Assembly: GCA_965220775.1 (NCBI GenBank) | Contig: OZ244845.1 | Span: forward strand, 1,240,001 to 1,304,000 | Reading direction: 5' to 3' | Length of the DNA stretch: 64,000 nucleotides | Origin: G963664835 sp965220775 | GTDB taxonomy: Bacteria; Chloroflexota; UBA6077; FW602-bin22; JBCLEL01 | Shown: in pieces, positions 44,024 to 52,402 of the stretch | How positions within the stretch are numbered: the first letter of the stretch is position 1 | Layout of the letters: each line of letters opens with the position of its first letter | Translations under genes and position numbers: made by a program | The notes under the pieces: generated by a model | Told to the model about the DNA's origin: nothing | Database searches by the model: none | The model's input: the letters and a program-made list of their open reading frames with translations, nothing else

Positions 44024-45070
44024 ATGTCCAACACCACTATGCGGGCTGCTAGATTACACGGCAATCGCAAGGTAACCGTCGAGGACCGACCCATACCAAG
44101 TCCTGGAAGTGGCCAAGTTCTCTTGAAAATGGCTGCCGCCGGCATTTGCGGCAGCGACCTTGGCAACTATCGCTCTCCGACGCCGGAGCAGGCCGCCCTC
44201 GACTACGTGCCGGGACACGAGCCCTGCGGCGATATCGTCGAGTTGGGTCCCGACGTGACCGATTGGCGTGTAGGCGATCGCGTTGTCGTCTATCACCGGG
44301 TCGCCTGCAGGAAGTGCCACTACTGCCTTACCGGTTACCGGAACCTCTGCCCCGATCGAGACATGAAGGGGCGGCGAGCCTACGGGTTCAATCCGGACGG
44401 CGCAGACGAAGAGTACATGGTGGCCGGCGCCGCCGACATGTTGCGGCTGCCCGATCAGTTCGACTCGGTAGAGGGCGCCTTATTGGCCTGTCAAACCGGC
44501 ACTGCCTACTTTGGATTGCGTAACATAGACACCCGAACCGGAGACAAGCTTATCGTCACCGGCCTTGGCCCTGTGGGATTGTTGGCGGTCGTCCTCGCAA
44601 AGACCATGTCGATAGACGTAATAGGAGTCGACCCGGTCGAGACGAGGCGGAATCTAGCGGCGGAGTTGGGGGCGGATGCGGTCATCGACCCGATGGCCGC
44701 ACCTCTGGCCGAGCAGGTACATGAGATCTGGCCGAAAGGCCCTACGAGGTGGGCCGAGGCTTCCGGATCGTCGAATGTCCACGGGTTGATCCCGGAGGTT
44801 GCCGATATGCACGCCCGCGTAGCGATAATCGGCGGCGGTGCCGGCGCGCCTAAACTGAACGTCACTAGCCTGATGGGCAAGCAGATACACCTGATCGGCT
44901 CAAATCTATGGCCCTATTCCGCTTGGGGCGAGATCACTGACTTCGTGACCCGGAAGAAGGCGCCGATCCGGCGGGTCGTGACACACGAGCTTTCAATCGA
45001 CGAGGCGCCTATGGGATTCGACTTGGCCGGCAACGCAGCATCCGGCAAGGTCGTGTTCCGCTTCGATTGA
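44024..45070 (+). CDS. Zinc-dependent alcohol/polyol dehydrogenase (MDR family)
   Basis: 348 residues from the ATG at 44024. Catalytic zinc: Cys in AAGICGSDLG, His-Glu in VPGHEPCGDIVELG. Structural zinc: the four Cys of CRKCHYCLTGYRNLC. The Rossmann motif is VTGLGPVGLLAVVLAK, with VDPVETRR as the cofactor strand; Asp-Pro there favours NAD. Relatives are threonine, sorbitol and galactitol dehydrogenases. In this operon it probably oxidises a hydroxyl of the imported sugar or sugar alcohol. It follows the propeller gene by 31 bases. Confidence 0.93.
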   Translation: MSNTTMRAARLHGNRKVTVEDRPIPSPGSGQVLLKMAAAGICGSDLGNYRSPTPEQAALDYVPGHEPCGDIVELGPDVTDWRVGDRVVVYHRVACRKCHYCLTGYRNLCPDRDMKGRRAYGFNPDGADEEYMVAGAADMLRLPDQFDSVEGALLACQTGTAYFGLRNIDTRTGDKLIVTGLGPVGLLAVVLAKTMSIDVIGVDPVETRRNLAAELGADAVIDPMAAPLAEQVHEIWPKGPTRWAEASGSSNVHGLIPEVADMHARVAIIGGGAGAPKLNVTSLMGKQIHLIGSNLWPYSAWGEITDFVTRKKAPIRRVVTHELSIDEAPMGFDLAGNAASGKVVFRFD

Positions 45071-45107
45071 CGCCTCTACCAAGCACACTCATCATCGAGG
45101 AGGAGCA

Positions 45108-46034
45108 ATGATAATTGGTTACGCGCCGCGTCGAGGGTCCTATTACCCGACTACTGGCTGGGGTAACAAAGGCATACCGCCAAAGGAGGTCCGAGGTAAC
45201 TGGCTGGCAAAGGTCCGTTCGATTGGCTTTGAAGGTGTGGAGATTACCGCATCCTCCGCCGATGAGCCGGGCGGCAGTGAGCAAGAGATCAAGGACTTGC
45301 GCAGTGAGTTGGAGGACGCCGGCCTCACCTGTATAGCGGCCCGCACCGCCTCGCGCGTCACCGGAGCTGGTTTCGTTAAGTCACAGCACGCCCCCCGCAA
45401 CCGCCAGCTTCAGCTAGACGGCGTGCGCTACGCAGACCTGATCGGCGCTCCTATCATGGCGACTACCGTCGGCACCCAGGTGGATCCTAAGGCGCCCGGT
45501 TCCGGCCATGGCGAAGAAACCTCCCAGTGGGGCAGCCGGACCGCCCGGGCCGCGGACTTCGAGCGCAACGCCGCGGCTATGGCGGAAATCGGAGACATCG
45601 CCGCCGAACACGGGATTGAGGTCGCCATTGAAATGGCCCAGCACTCAGTCGCCGACAACAGTTGGTCGATGAACCATCTGTTGGACCTGATCGACCGGCC
45701 AAACGTGGGCGCCAATGCCGATCTCGGAAACGTGGTTTGGGCGTACGACACTCCCGAAGAGACCGTCGAAGCTTGTATTGTCGCTTTGGCGCCACGCTTG
45801 AAGTACTGGCATTGTAAGAACCTGATCCGAGTCAACATCCCAGACCTTGGTAGATCAGTCTTCATCGCGGCGCCGCTTGTCGCCGGCGACATAGACTACC
45901 GATTTGCGATCAGTGCCGTCGCCGACGCTGGGTTTCAGGGCTGCATCGCAATAGAAGGACGCGCCGCCGATGAGCTGACCCAGGACGGCGCAAGCGTGGC
46001 CTACGTCAAGTCTCTCCTGGCCGACTTGGATTGA
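45108..46034 (+). CDS. Sugar phosphate isomerase/epimerase (TIM barrel, AP-endonuclease-2 fold)
   Basis: 308 residues. Xylose-isomerase-like barrel: IGFEGVEITASSADEPGG, GLTCIAARTASRV, YADLIGAPIMATTVGTQ, EHGIEVAIEMAQH with metal-ligand Glu, and NVGANADLGNVVWA, YWHCKNLIRV (His) and GFQGCIAIEGR (Glu). These are the positions of the metal ligands in hexulose and inosose isomerase or dehydratase enzymes. It acts on a keto-sugar or inosose-like intermediate; the exact substrate is unknown. ATG start behind GAGGAGG, 37 bases after the dehydrogenase gene. Confidence 0.9.
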   Translation: MIIGYAPRRGSYYPTTGWGNKGIPPKEVRGNWLAKVRSIGFEGVEITASSADEPGGSEQEIKDLRSELEDAGLTCIAARTASRVTGAGFVKSQHAPRNRQLQLDGVRYADLIGAPIMATTVGTQVDPKAPGSGHGEETSQWGSRTARAADFERNAAAMAEIGDIAAEHGIEVAIEMAQHSVADNSWSMNHLLDLIDRPNVGANADLGNVVWAYDTPEETVEACIVALAPRLKYWHCKNLIRVNIPDLGRSVFIAAPLVAGDIDYRFAISAVADAGFQGCIAIEGRAADELTQDGASVAYVKSLLADLD

Positions 46035-46118
46035 ACCTCCTGGCATCGGTCCCATGCATCTGTTGAATCGGCGGGCCCGCAACAGATCTGCAACTCAACC
46101 ACTACGGAGCACGTGAGA

Positions 46119-47108
46119 ATGGACGATCGAGTCGACCTGCCGCCTATGAGGACGAAGGTCATGGGCAACACTGGCCTCGAAGTCTCTATCGTGGCCATTG
46201 GCGGAGGTCGCGTCGGTTGGTCTAAGGATAGGCCACTTGATGTTGATGTCGGCATGCGTACCATATGGACCGCGATCGAAGCCGGCGCCACTCTGATCGA
46301 TACGGCACCCGGATATCAGAACGGCCGGAGTGAAGAGATAATCGCACGTGCGCTCCACGAGCGGCCGGATCTTGCCAAAGGCGTCAACGTAACCACTAAG
46401 ATCGGCCATCCGGTTCCAGAATTCGACTTCTCTTACGACCAGACCATGCGCTCGGTTGAATGGAGCATCGAACACCTGCAACGTAACCATTTCCCGATTC
46501 TGTACGTGCACGATCCGACTCTGGACGACTTTGACAGAGTGATGGGCCGTGAGCCGGGCGAGCCGGGAACCCTGGCCGCCCTCCGAAAGCTCAAAGAGCA
46601 AGGCGTCGTGGACAACATCGGTGTGGGCATCAACAATCCCAGGATCAACGAAGTGTTCATCGAGACCGGTGAGTTCGACTGCGCGTTGGTGCCGGAAGCT
46701 TACAGCCTGTTGAATCAATACGGATTGAGACGCGTATTCCCGGCCGCGGAGCGCTACGACATGGGGATCGCGACAGCCGAAGCGCTGGAGAAAGGATTTC
46801 TTGCGTTGGGAGTTCGTCCCAACGTCGTCCATCGAGACCGCGAGTTCTCGCCGGAGTGCCTAGCCCATACAGAGAAGATTCAGGACCTTTGCGCGCAATA
46901 CGGTATCAGCCTGGCGGCAGCGGCGATTCAGTATCCGGTCCGGCACCCCCAGGTCCACACGACAATCGTCGGCGCCAGGACGCCCGAGCAGGCGCGTCAA
47001 AACGTGCTGGCGGCCCGCGAGGTGATTCCCGAGGATTTTTGGACCGAGGTTCAGCCGCTAATCCGCCACTGGGATCTTGGACGCGGAGATAGGCCCCAAA
47101 CTGCCTAG
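46119..47108 (+). CDS. Aldo/keto reductase (sugar dehydrogenase type)
   Basis: 329 residues from the ATG at 46119, nine bases after GGAG. The tetrad of the AKR superfamily is present: Asp and Tyr in LIDTAPGYQNGRSE, Lys in VTTKIG, and His in ILYVHDPT. The NADP-binding end is TTIVGARTPEQARQNVLAA. The overall form, with few insertions and PEAYSLLNQYGLRRVFPAAERYDMGI, resembles L-fucose and D-threo-aldose (galactose) dehydrogenases. In the cluster it would be the step oxidising the free aldose to its lactone, fitting the propeller lactonase candidate. Confidence 0.92.
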   Translation: MDDRVDLPPMRTKVMGNTGLEVSIVAIGGGRVGWSKDRPLDVDVGMRTIWTAIEAGATLIDTAPGYQNGRSEEIIARALHERPDLAKGVNVTTKIGHPVPEFDFSYDQTMRSVEWSIEHLQRNHFPILYVHDPTLDDFDRVMGREPGEPGTLAALRKLKEQGVVDNIGVGINNPRINEVFIETGEFDCALVPEAYSLLNQYGLRRVFPAAERYDMGIATAEALEKGFLALGVRPNVVHRDREFSPECLAHTEKIQDLCAQYGISLAAAAIQYPVRHPQVHTTIVGARTPEQARQNVLAAREVIPEDFWTEVQPLIRHWDLGRGDRPQTA

Positions 47109-47265
47109 CCGGGATATCTCCGGCTCGGGGGAATTCGACGTTCGCCTTATCAACGCCCGGTCCTGGAAGCAGGTAAGCGTGGCCTCGATGCAATCAGGCT
47201 TAGAAGAACTCTTAGGCGCAGTTTCACGGTTTCGACAAATATTAATGTTGGAGTGATCCCCTACC

Positions 47266-48330
47266 ATGACTGATGCACATCTGGTTCCGCCCGAGTCGTT
47301 GAGAGAATTTGCCATCGCCGCGTTGACGCAGGTCGGAGTGAGCGAAGAAGATGCCGCCACTATTGCCGACGTCCAGGTATCCGCCGATATGCGCGGCGTC
47401 CACACCCACGGAGTTTCGTCCATCTCCGGCTACTGCCAGAAGATGTTGGCCGGAGGCACGGACCCCAACGCGAAACCCGCCATCGTCAGCGAGGGGCCAT
47501 CGTATGCGCTAATCGACGCTGAAAATGCCCAGGGTCAGCTATCCGGCGTCAAGGCCATGTCCCTCTGCGCAGAGAAGGCCGGCCAGGCCGGCATCGCGAC
47601 CGTAGGCGTCAAGAACTCGAACCACTACGGTATGGGCGCCTACTATGCGATGATGGCGCTGGATCGAGACCTCATTGGACTATGCACCACGAACGGCGGC
47701 AGCCTGATAGCCCCGTGGGGCGGGACTCGGCCGAACTTTGGCAACAATCCGCTCTCCGTTGCGGTGCCGGCCGGCCAGCGTAGGCCCATCGTCCTCGACA
47801 TCGCGATGAGTGTCGTTGCAGGAGCGAAGGTTGGATTCACCGCAGCGGAGGGAAAGCCAATACCTCCTGGATGGGCGTTCGACTCGAACGGTCTACCCAC
47901 CCAGGACCCTGAAAAAGCCAAAGACGGGCTGCTTGTGCCGATCGGTGAGTACAAGGGCTACGGCTTGACAATGATTATGGAGACTCTCGCCGCGGTTCTC
48001 ACCGGCGCAAGATTCGGACAGGAACAGAACCGCGAGTGGAGCAGAGGGAACATAAGCAACCCGGGCGAACGCGGCCATTTTTTCTTGGCGCTAAACCCAG
48101 CGGCGTTTATGCCAATCGATGAGTTTAAGGCCAGGGTTGACCGACTGATCGACGAGGTCCACGGTTCGCCTTTGGTGTCTGGCGTGTCTAGAGTCTATGC
48201 GCCGGGTGAGATCGAATGGGACAGGTTTGATAGGGCAGAGAAAGAGGGTGTCAGCTTGCCCGCGTCGTCTTACGCGTCGATCACCAAGTATGCCCAGGAA
48301 GTCGGGCTGAGCCACCTATTGGGCCAATAG
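47266..48330 (+). CDS. Ldh_2 family (malate/L-lactate/ureidoglycolate-type) dehydrogenase
   Basis: 354 residues. NAD(P)-dependent dehydrogenase of the YlbC/ComC fold, unrelated to classical LDH: SADMRGVHTHGVSSI has the catalytic His, SNHYGMGAYYAMMA is the second signature, APWGGTRPNFGNNPLSVAVPAG is the cofactor loop, and GLTMIMETLAAVLTGA and FFLALNPAAFMP complete the set. Reduces a 2-keto acid or oxidises a 2-hydroxy acid. Last gene of the sugar cluster. The ATG has GGAGTG upstream. A second, distinct member is at 52403-53449. Confidence 0.93.
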   Translation: MTDAHLVPPESLREFAIAALTQVGVSEEDAATIADVQVSADMRGVHTHGVSSISGYCQKMLAGGTDPNAKPAIVSEGPSYALIDAENAQGQLSGVKAMSLCAEKAGQAGIATVGVKNSNHYGMGAYYAMMALDRDLIGLCTTNGGSLIAPWGGTRPNFGNNPLSVAVPAGQRRPIVLDIAMSVVAGAKVGFTAAEGKPIPPGWAFDSNGLPTQDPEKAKDGLLVPIGEYKGYGLTMIMETLAAVLTGARFGQEQNREWSRGNISNPGERGHFFLALNPAAFMPIDEFKARVDRLIDEVHGSPLVSGVSRVYAPGEIEWDRFDRAEKEGVSLPASSYASITKYAQEVGLSHLLGQ

Positions 48331-48699
48331 TGAACGGGGCAGCAAGCGCCGTCTCGTAGCTGCAAGCAACTGTAGCGGCGATTCGCGAATCGTCCTGGGT
48401 GGGGGTCGTCGACAGGTCCTCGGCCGCCTGCCGGCGGCTACCGACACCCGATTGATACGCTGCAATACTTAACGCACTTCGAATTAGACCAATGCTAGAT
48501 TGCTTGATTCCCATGTCGTAAAATTAACGCGTAAATTGGATCCCGATGAGTCAGGAACCGAGTTTGATCCTAACCACAGGGCTCGACTGCCCAAGTGTTG
48601 TCGCCAGCTGCTCTTGTAGTTAGGGGCGTCTTTATGTCCAGCGCCCCCTTTGGCGGCATTACTTTTCTGATATAACTTTTGACTAGGAGGTGGTTTAGG
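48331..48699. other. 370-bp leader before cysE with repeat E and a hairpin
   Basis: Repeat E lies at 48371-48415, with the palindrome CGATTCGCGAATCG at 48379-48392 followed by TCCTGGGTGGGGGT; it recurs at 61631-61672 and in part at 52353-52378. Further down, GGGGCG and CGCCCC (about 48625-48649, 13-base loop) followed by CTTT could be a weak terminator or attenuator. I looked for the conserved T-box sequence expected before cys genes and did not find it. Confidence 0.55.
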
Positions 48700-49407
48700 A
48701 TGTCACTTGGCGATGATTTGCGCGCGGCCTTGGATCGCGATCCGGCTGCCACTAATCCCATCGAAGTCGTCCTCACGTACCCGGGCCTACATGCTCTCCT
48801 TGTGCATCGTCTGGCCCATTTCTTGTACGTTATTGGAATCCCAATCTTGCCCAGGGTGGTCTCACACATCTCGCGCATGTTGACCGGCATAGAGATACAT
48901 CCGGGAGCGACGATAGGCAGAGGCCTGTTCATAGACCACGGTATGGGCGTCGTAGTCGGTGAAACCAGCGAAATCGGCAACAACGTAACCATGTATCAGG
49001 GCGTCACTCTGGGAGGCACTGGACAGGAGCGAGGCAAACGCCATCCAACAATCGGCGATAATGTGATGATCGGCGTCGGAGCCAAGATTCTTGGAGCGAT
49101 CACGGTCGGAGAGAACTCGAAGATTGGCGCCGGCGCCGTTGTCCTCAACGACGTACCGCCAAACTCGACGGCTGTTGGCGTTCCGGCTAAAGTGGTGACC
49201 TTCCACGTGCCTGATGGTTCATCTCGTCGAGTGGAGTACCTCCCCGACCCTGAAGCGGATATGATCTCCAATCTTCATCAAAAGGTTTCTGAACTTGATG
49301 AGCGCCTCAAAGAGCTCGAGGCGGAATTACGCAATACGACGCGGTCCCTGAGACGAACCCGGGCTGAATCCAGATCGACCGCAACCGCCAGATCATGCTC
49401 AACTTAG
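48700..49407 (+). CDS. cysE: Serine O-acetyltransferase
   Basis: 235 residues from the ATG at 48700, nine bases after AGGAGG; the frame opens seven codons earlier. It makes O-acetylserine from serine and acetyl-CoA, the committed step of cysteine synthesis. A short helical N-domain is followed by a left-handed beta-helix of hexapeptide repeats: HPGATIGRGLFIDHGMGVVVGETSEIGNNVTMYQGVTLGG has the catalytic Asp-His, then GAITVGENSKIGAGAVVLNDVPPN and the acetyl-CoA-binding GVPAKVV. A charged coiled coil ends it. It is eight bases from cysS, so cysteine supply and tRNA charging are co-expressed. Confidence 0.96.
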   Translation: MSLGDDLRAALDRDPAATNPIEVVLTYPGLHALLVHRLAHFLYVIGIPILPRVVSHISRMLTGIEIHPGATIGRGLFIDHGMGVVVGETSEIGNNVTMYQGVTLGGTGQERGKRHPTIGDNVMIGVGAKILGAITVGENSKIGAGAVVLNDVPPNSTAVGVPAKVVTFHVPDGSSRRVEYLPDPEADMISNLHQKVSELDERLKELEAELRNTTRSLRRTRAESRSTATARSCST

Positions 49408-49415
49408 GGGAATAA

Positions 49416-50795
49416 ATGCGACTGTACAGCACCCTATCCCGCCGGGTGGAAGAGCTCGAACTCACCGATGCCTCCATTAAGATGTATCTTTGTGGCACTA
49501 CGCCCTACGAGCAATCGCACGTCGGTCACGCGATGAGCGCGATTGTCTTCGATGTTCTGCGTCGCTACCTTGAGTTCCGAGGACATCTGGTCTTCCATTT
49601 GCAAAACTTCACCGATATCGACGACAAGATCATCGAGCGATCCCGCCGGCTGGGGATCCCTCCGGCTGACCTCGCCGAACGCTATGCAGGTGAGTATCTG
49701 GCCGACCTTGAGCGCCTAAACGTCCTTCGGGCCACCCGCTACGTTCGGGCAACCGAGGAGATCGACCAGATCATCGAGATCATTTCGGATCTCGTCGGCA
49801 AGGGATTCGCCTATGCGATTGAAGGGGACGTCTATTTCAGGGTCGGACAGGATTCGGATTATGGGAAGCTATCGAGACACACCGGCGAAGAGCTACTAGC
49901 TGGGGCGCGAATCGACGTCGATGAGCGCAAGGAAAACGCTACGGACTTTGCTCTTTGGAAGGCGGCCAAGGCAGGCGAGCCAGCTTGGGAGAGTCCGTGG
50001 GGCCAAGGCCGGCCCGGCTGGCACATAGAATGCTCGGCGATTGTCCTACGCCACCTGGGCCCCCAAATCGACATCCACGGAGGTGGTCAGGACCTCATCT
50101 TTCCCCACCACGAGAACGAGATCGCTCAATCTGAATCCCACACAGGCCGCGTCCCTTTCGCTCGGTTCTGGGTGCATAACGGCCTGGTTCAGATGGGCGA
50201 CACAAAGATGTCGAAATCGTTGGGTAACTTCGTTACTATTCGAGAGGCGCTGGAGCAGTACTCCGCCGATGCTCTTCGACTAGCAGTCCTTACCTCTCAC
50301 TATCGCAGTCCGATGTCGTACTCTGACGAGAGTATGCGAGCGGCGGAACGTGGGATCAAACGTCTCCTCCAGGCACTTGAAGGTCATAGTGCGGACGTGG
50401 ATCAGGTCCCCGATAAACTGGCCAAGGTTGCCGTTGACGCACGTGGACGGTTCATCGGGGCGATGGATGACGACTTGAATACGTCTGCCGCCCTGGCGCA
50501 GCTATTTGAGTTGGCGCGAGAAATAAATCGGGCCCGCGCCGGCGGTGCCACGGCCGGCGGCCTGTTGCCGGTGCAGAACGAGCTACGCGCGCTGGCCAGC
50601 GTGTTGGGACTGAGGCTCCAGCACGAATCGCCCGACCTCGAAGCGCGTCCGTTCGTAGACCTATTGTTATCCGTGCGCACCGAGCTAAGGCACGCGAAGA
50701 TGTGGCAGCTTTCCGACCGAATCCGTGATGAGTTGAGCCGGCTGAACGTCGTCGTGAAGGACCGACCAGACGGATCGACCTGGCGCCCGAGTTGA
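49416..50795 (+). CDS. cysS: Cysteinyl-tRNA synthetase
   Basis: 459 residues, the usual size. Class I motifs: HIGH as SHVGHA (about 34-39) and KMSKS as TKMSKSLGNF. Zinc ligands lie in MYLCGTTPY, HIECSAIV and the HHENE segment (DLIFPHHENEIAQSE). The C-terminal DALR-type helical domain and short tail are present. It joins Cys to tRNA-Cys. The gene directly follows cysE, an arrangement familiar in many bacteria. GGGGAATAA is the binding site. Confidence 0.98.
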   Translation: MRLYSTLSRRVEELELTDASIKMYLCGTTPYEQSHVGHAMSAIVFDVLRRYLEFRGHLVFHLQNFTDIDDKIIERSRRLGIPPADLAERYAGEYLADLERLNVLRATRYVRATEEIDQIIEIISDLVGKGFAYAIEGDVYFRVGQDSDYGKLSRHTGEELLAGARIDVDERKENATDFALWKAAKAGEPAWESPWGQGRPGWHIECSAIVLRHLGPQIDIHGGGQDLIFPHHENEIAQSESHTGRVPFARFWVHNGLVQMGDTKMSKSLGNFVTIREALEQYSADALRLAVLTSHYRSPMSYSDESMRAAERGIKRLLQALEGHSADVDQVPDKLAKVAVDARGRFIGAMDDDLNTSAALAQLFELAREINRARAGGATAGGLLPVQNELRALASVLGLRLQHESPDLEARPFVDLLLSVRTELRHAKMWQLSDRIRDELSRLNVVVKDRPDGSTWRPS

Positions 50796-50878
50796 AAGCT
50801 CCGGCCCGGACCAAGTGAGTAACTTCGCAGCAGGACGGAGATTCGGGGTGAAGCTCCGGCCAATCCCGCTCGCGCCTC

Positions 50879-51742
50879 ATGAAACCTAGCCGGCCCGATC
50901 GTAGCCGCCGCCTTGCTCCTGGATCCGAAGATCGGCCGCCTGATCGAACAGGCACATCGAATGCTATAGAGATTCCATCTTCGAAACGTGTCATATTCAG
51001 TCGCCGGCCAGTCATCGAAGCAATGCGAGCCGGACGATCCATTGACTGGCTCTACGTCTCGCTGACGGCAGATAAATCGGGCGACTTGCGTGAAATTGTC
51101 GTCGAGGCTCGCAAACGCCTTATCGAAGTCGAGCAAGTCCCCAAACACGTGCTCAATCGTCTTGCCGGCGGAAGCAACCACCAGGGCGTCGTTGCTGTGT
51201 TAGATGAGTTCCCCTATTGTGATCTGTTTGACATTGTGCCGGCGCACCCAGATAGTCCCTCCATCCTCCTCGCGTTAGATTCAATTCAGGATCCTCAAAA
51301 CTTCGGAAGCCTGACGCGGACGGCCGAGGCCATCGGAGTCCACGGTGTAATCATTCCCAAGCACAGAAACGTGGCTGTCACTCCCGGCGCGGTTCGAGCC
51401 TCCGCCGGCGCCGTCGAGCACCTGAAAGTGGCTAGGGTCACCAACCTGGCACGCAGCTTGCGCCAACTCAAAGAATCTGGCTATTGGGTCGTCGGCTTGA
51501 GCGAGGCCGGCGAGCAAGTCTACGACCGGGTCGACTATCCCAAGCGCGTCGTGACGGTGATAGGCTCCGAAGGCAGCGGTCTTTCCCCGGTGATATCCCG
51601 CGAGTGCGATTTCCTGGTGCGAGTGCCGATGGCCGGCCGGGTTGGCTCACTAAACGCGGCGGTAGCCGGTTCCATAGTGCTCTACCATCTATTCCGGCAG
51701 CGGCCCCCGCCGGAATCCACGGGTGGGGAGGGGGAAATGTAG
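50879..51742 (+). CDS. rlmB: 23S rRNA (guanosine-2'-O-)-methyltransferase, RlmB/TrmH family
   Basis: 287 residues as an open frame; about the first 35 are basic and low in similarity, so the true start is uncertain. The SpoU_sub_bind domain (VIFSRRPVIEAMRAGRSIDWLYVS to VVAVLDEF) precedes the knotted SpoU methylase with motif 1 LDSIQDPQNFGSLTRTAEA, motif 2 VIGSEGSGLSPVI and motif 3 VPMAGRVGSLNAAVAGSIVLY. It uses S-adenosylmethionine. cysS-rlmB order is common. The last dozen or so codons (RPPPESTGGEGEM) and the stop come from a module-A repeat starting near 51692. Confidence 0.93.
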   Translation: MKPSRPDRSRRLAPGSEDRPPDRTGTSNAIEIPSSKRVIFSRRPVIEAMRAGRSIDWLYVSLTADKSGDLREIVVEARKRLIEVEQVPKHVLNRLAGGSNHQGVVAVLDEFPYCDLFDIVPAHPDSPSILLALDSIQDPQNFGSLTRTAEAIGVHGVIIPKHRNVAVTPGAVRASAGAVEHLKVARVTNLARSLRQLKESGYWVVGLSEAGEQVYDRVDYPKRVVTVIGSEGSGLSPVISRECDFLVRVPMAGRVGSLNAAVAGSIVLYHLFRQRPPPESTGGEGEM

Positions 51743-52378
51743 CGCGGGGGCTTGTCCCCCGCTGGGGTCGGGGCGTGGCGTGGCAGAATCCGCCATGCCA
51801 ATTCGCCGTACCAAATCACAACTCCAGCTTTTCACACCTTGGTGTGCCGGCAGTGGCCGGCATGAGCGATTGCTATGAAAGCATGTCCCGGACTACGATC
51901 CGGGATGTGCCCTCCAATCAACCTCGATGCCGGCTCTCCACCGGCGAAACGGCCCGAATTGTAGACCGATGGTCGATGGCGGAATGAAGAAATGTAGTGC
52001 GGTCGAAGACTACGCGAGGCGAGGGGCTTGTCCCCCGCTGGGGTCGGTGTGGGGTGTGGCAGAATCCACCATGCCAATTCGCCGTACCAAATCACAACTC
52101 CCGCTTCTCATACGTTGGTGCACCGGCGGCAACCGGCATGAGCAATTGGTGCGAGAATCTGCCCTCCAATTAACCTCGATGCCGGCTCTCCTCCCGCGAA
52201 ACGTGCTGAATCGTAGACCGATGGTCGATGGCGGAATGAAAAAATGTAACGCGGGGGCTTGTCCCCCGCTGGGGTCGGGGTGGGGCGTCGCAGCGTTGGG
52301 GCTTACCTCCAGGTAGGATCGCAGCCGGCCCGTCCGTCGTCTCAACGAAATCCAACCTCATTGTAGGGGCGATTCGTC
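51692..52378. repeat. Tandem repeat cluster, period about 253 bp (modules A, B, C, D, G, E)
   Basis: A runs 51692-51735, overlapping the end of rlmB. B hairpins start at 51738, 51993 and 52245; C follows at 51832 and 52100, D at 51879-51905, and G at 51906-51988 and 52160-52239. The B-C-(D)-G unit is therefore repeated twice with a third B, at spacings of 255 and 252 bases. Copy 2 lacks D, and its B hairpin is interrupted by about 20 inserted bases (GGTCGAAGACTACGCGAGGC). A partial E follows at 52353-52378. No gene is present in this stretch. Confidence 0.88.
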
Positions 52379-52402
52379 AGAACACCGCCGGCCGCTCACG
52401 CT

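Noticed and set aside
48331..48699. T-box riboswitch before cysE-cysS
   Set aside because: The conserved T-box sequence and specifier-stem features were not found; only a short GC hairpin is present.
51484..51987. Plus-strand frame of 167 codons across the rlmB end and repeats
   Set aside because: Overlaps rlmB in a different frame and then translates repeat modules.
51692..52378. Possible CRISPR array in the repeat cluster
   Set aside because: The period is about 253 bp and what lies between hairpins is repeated too; there are no short unique spacers and no cas genes.
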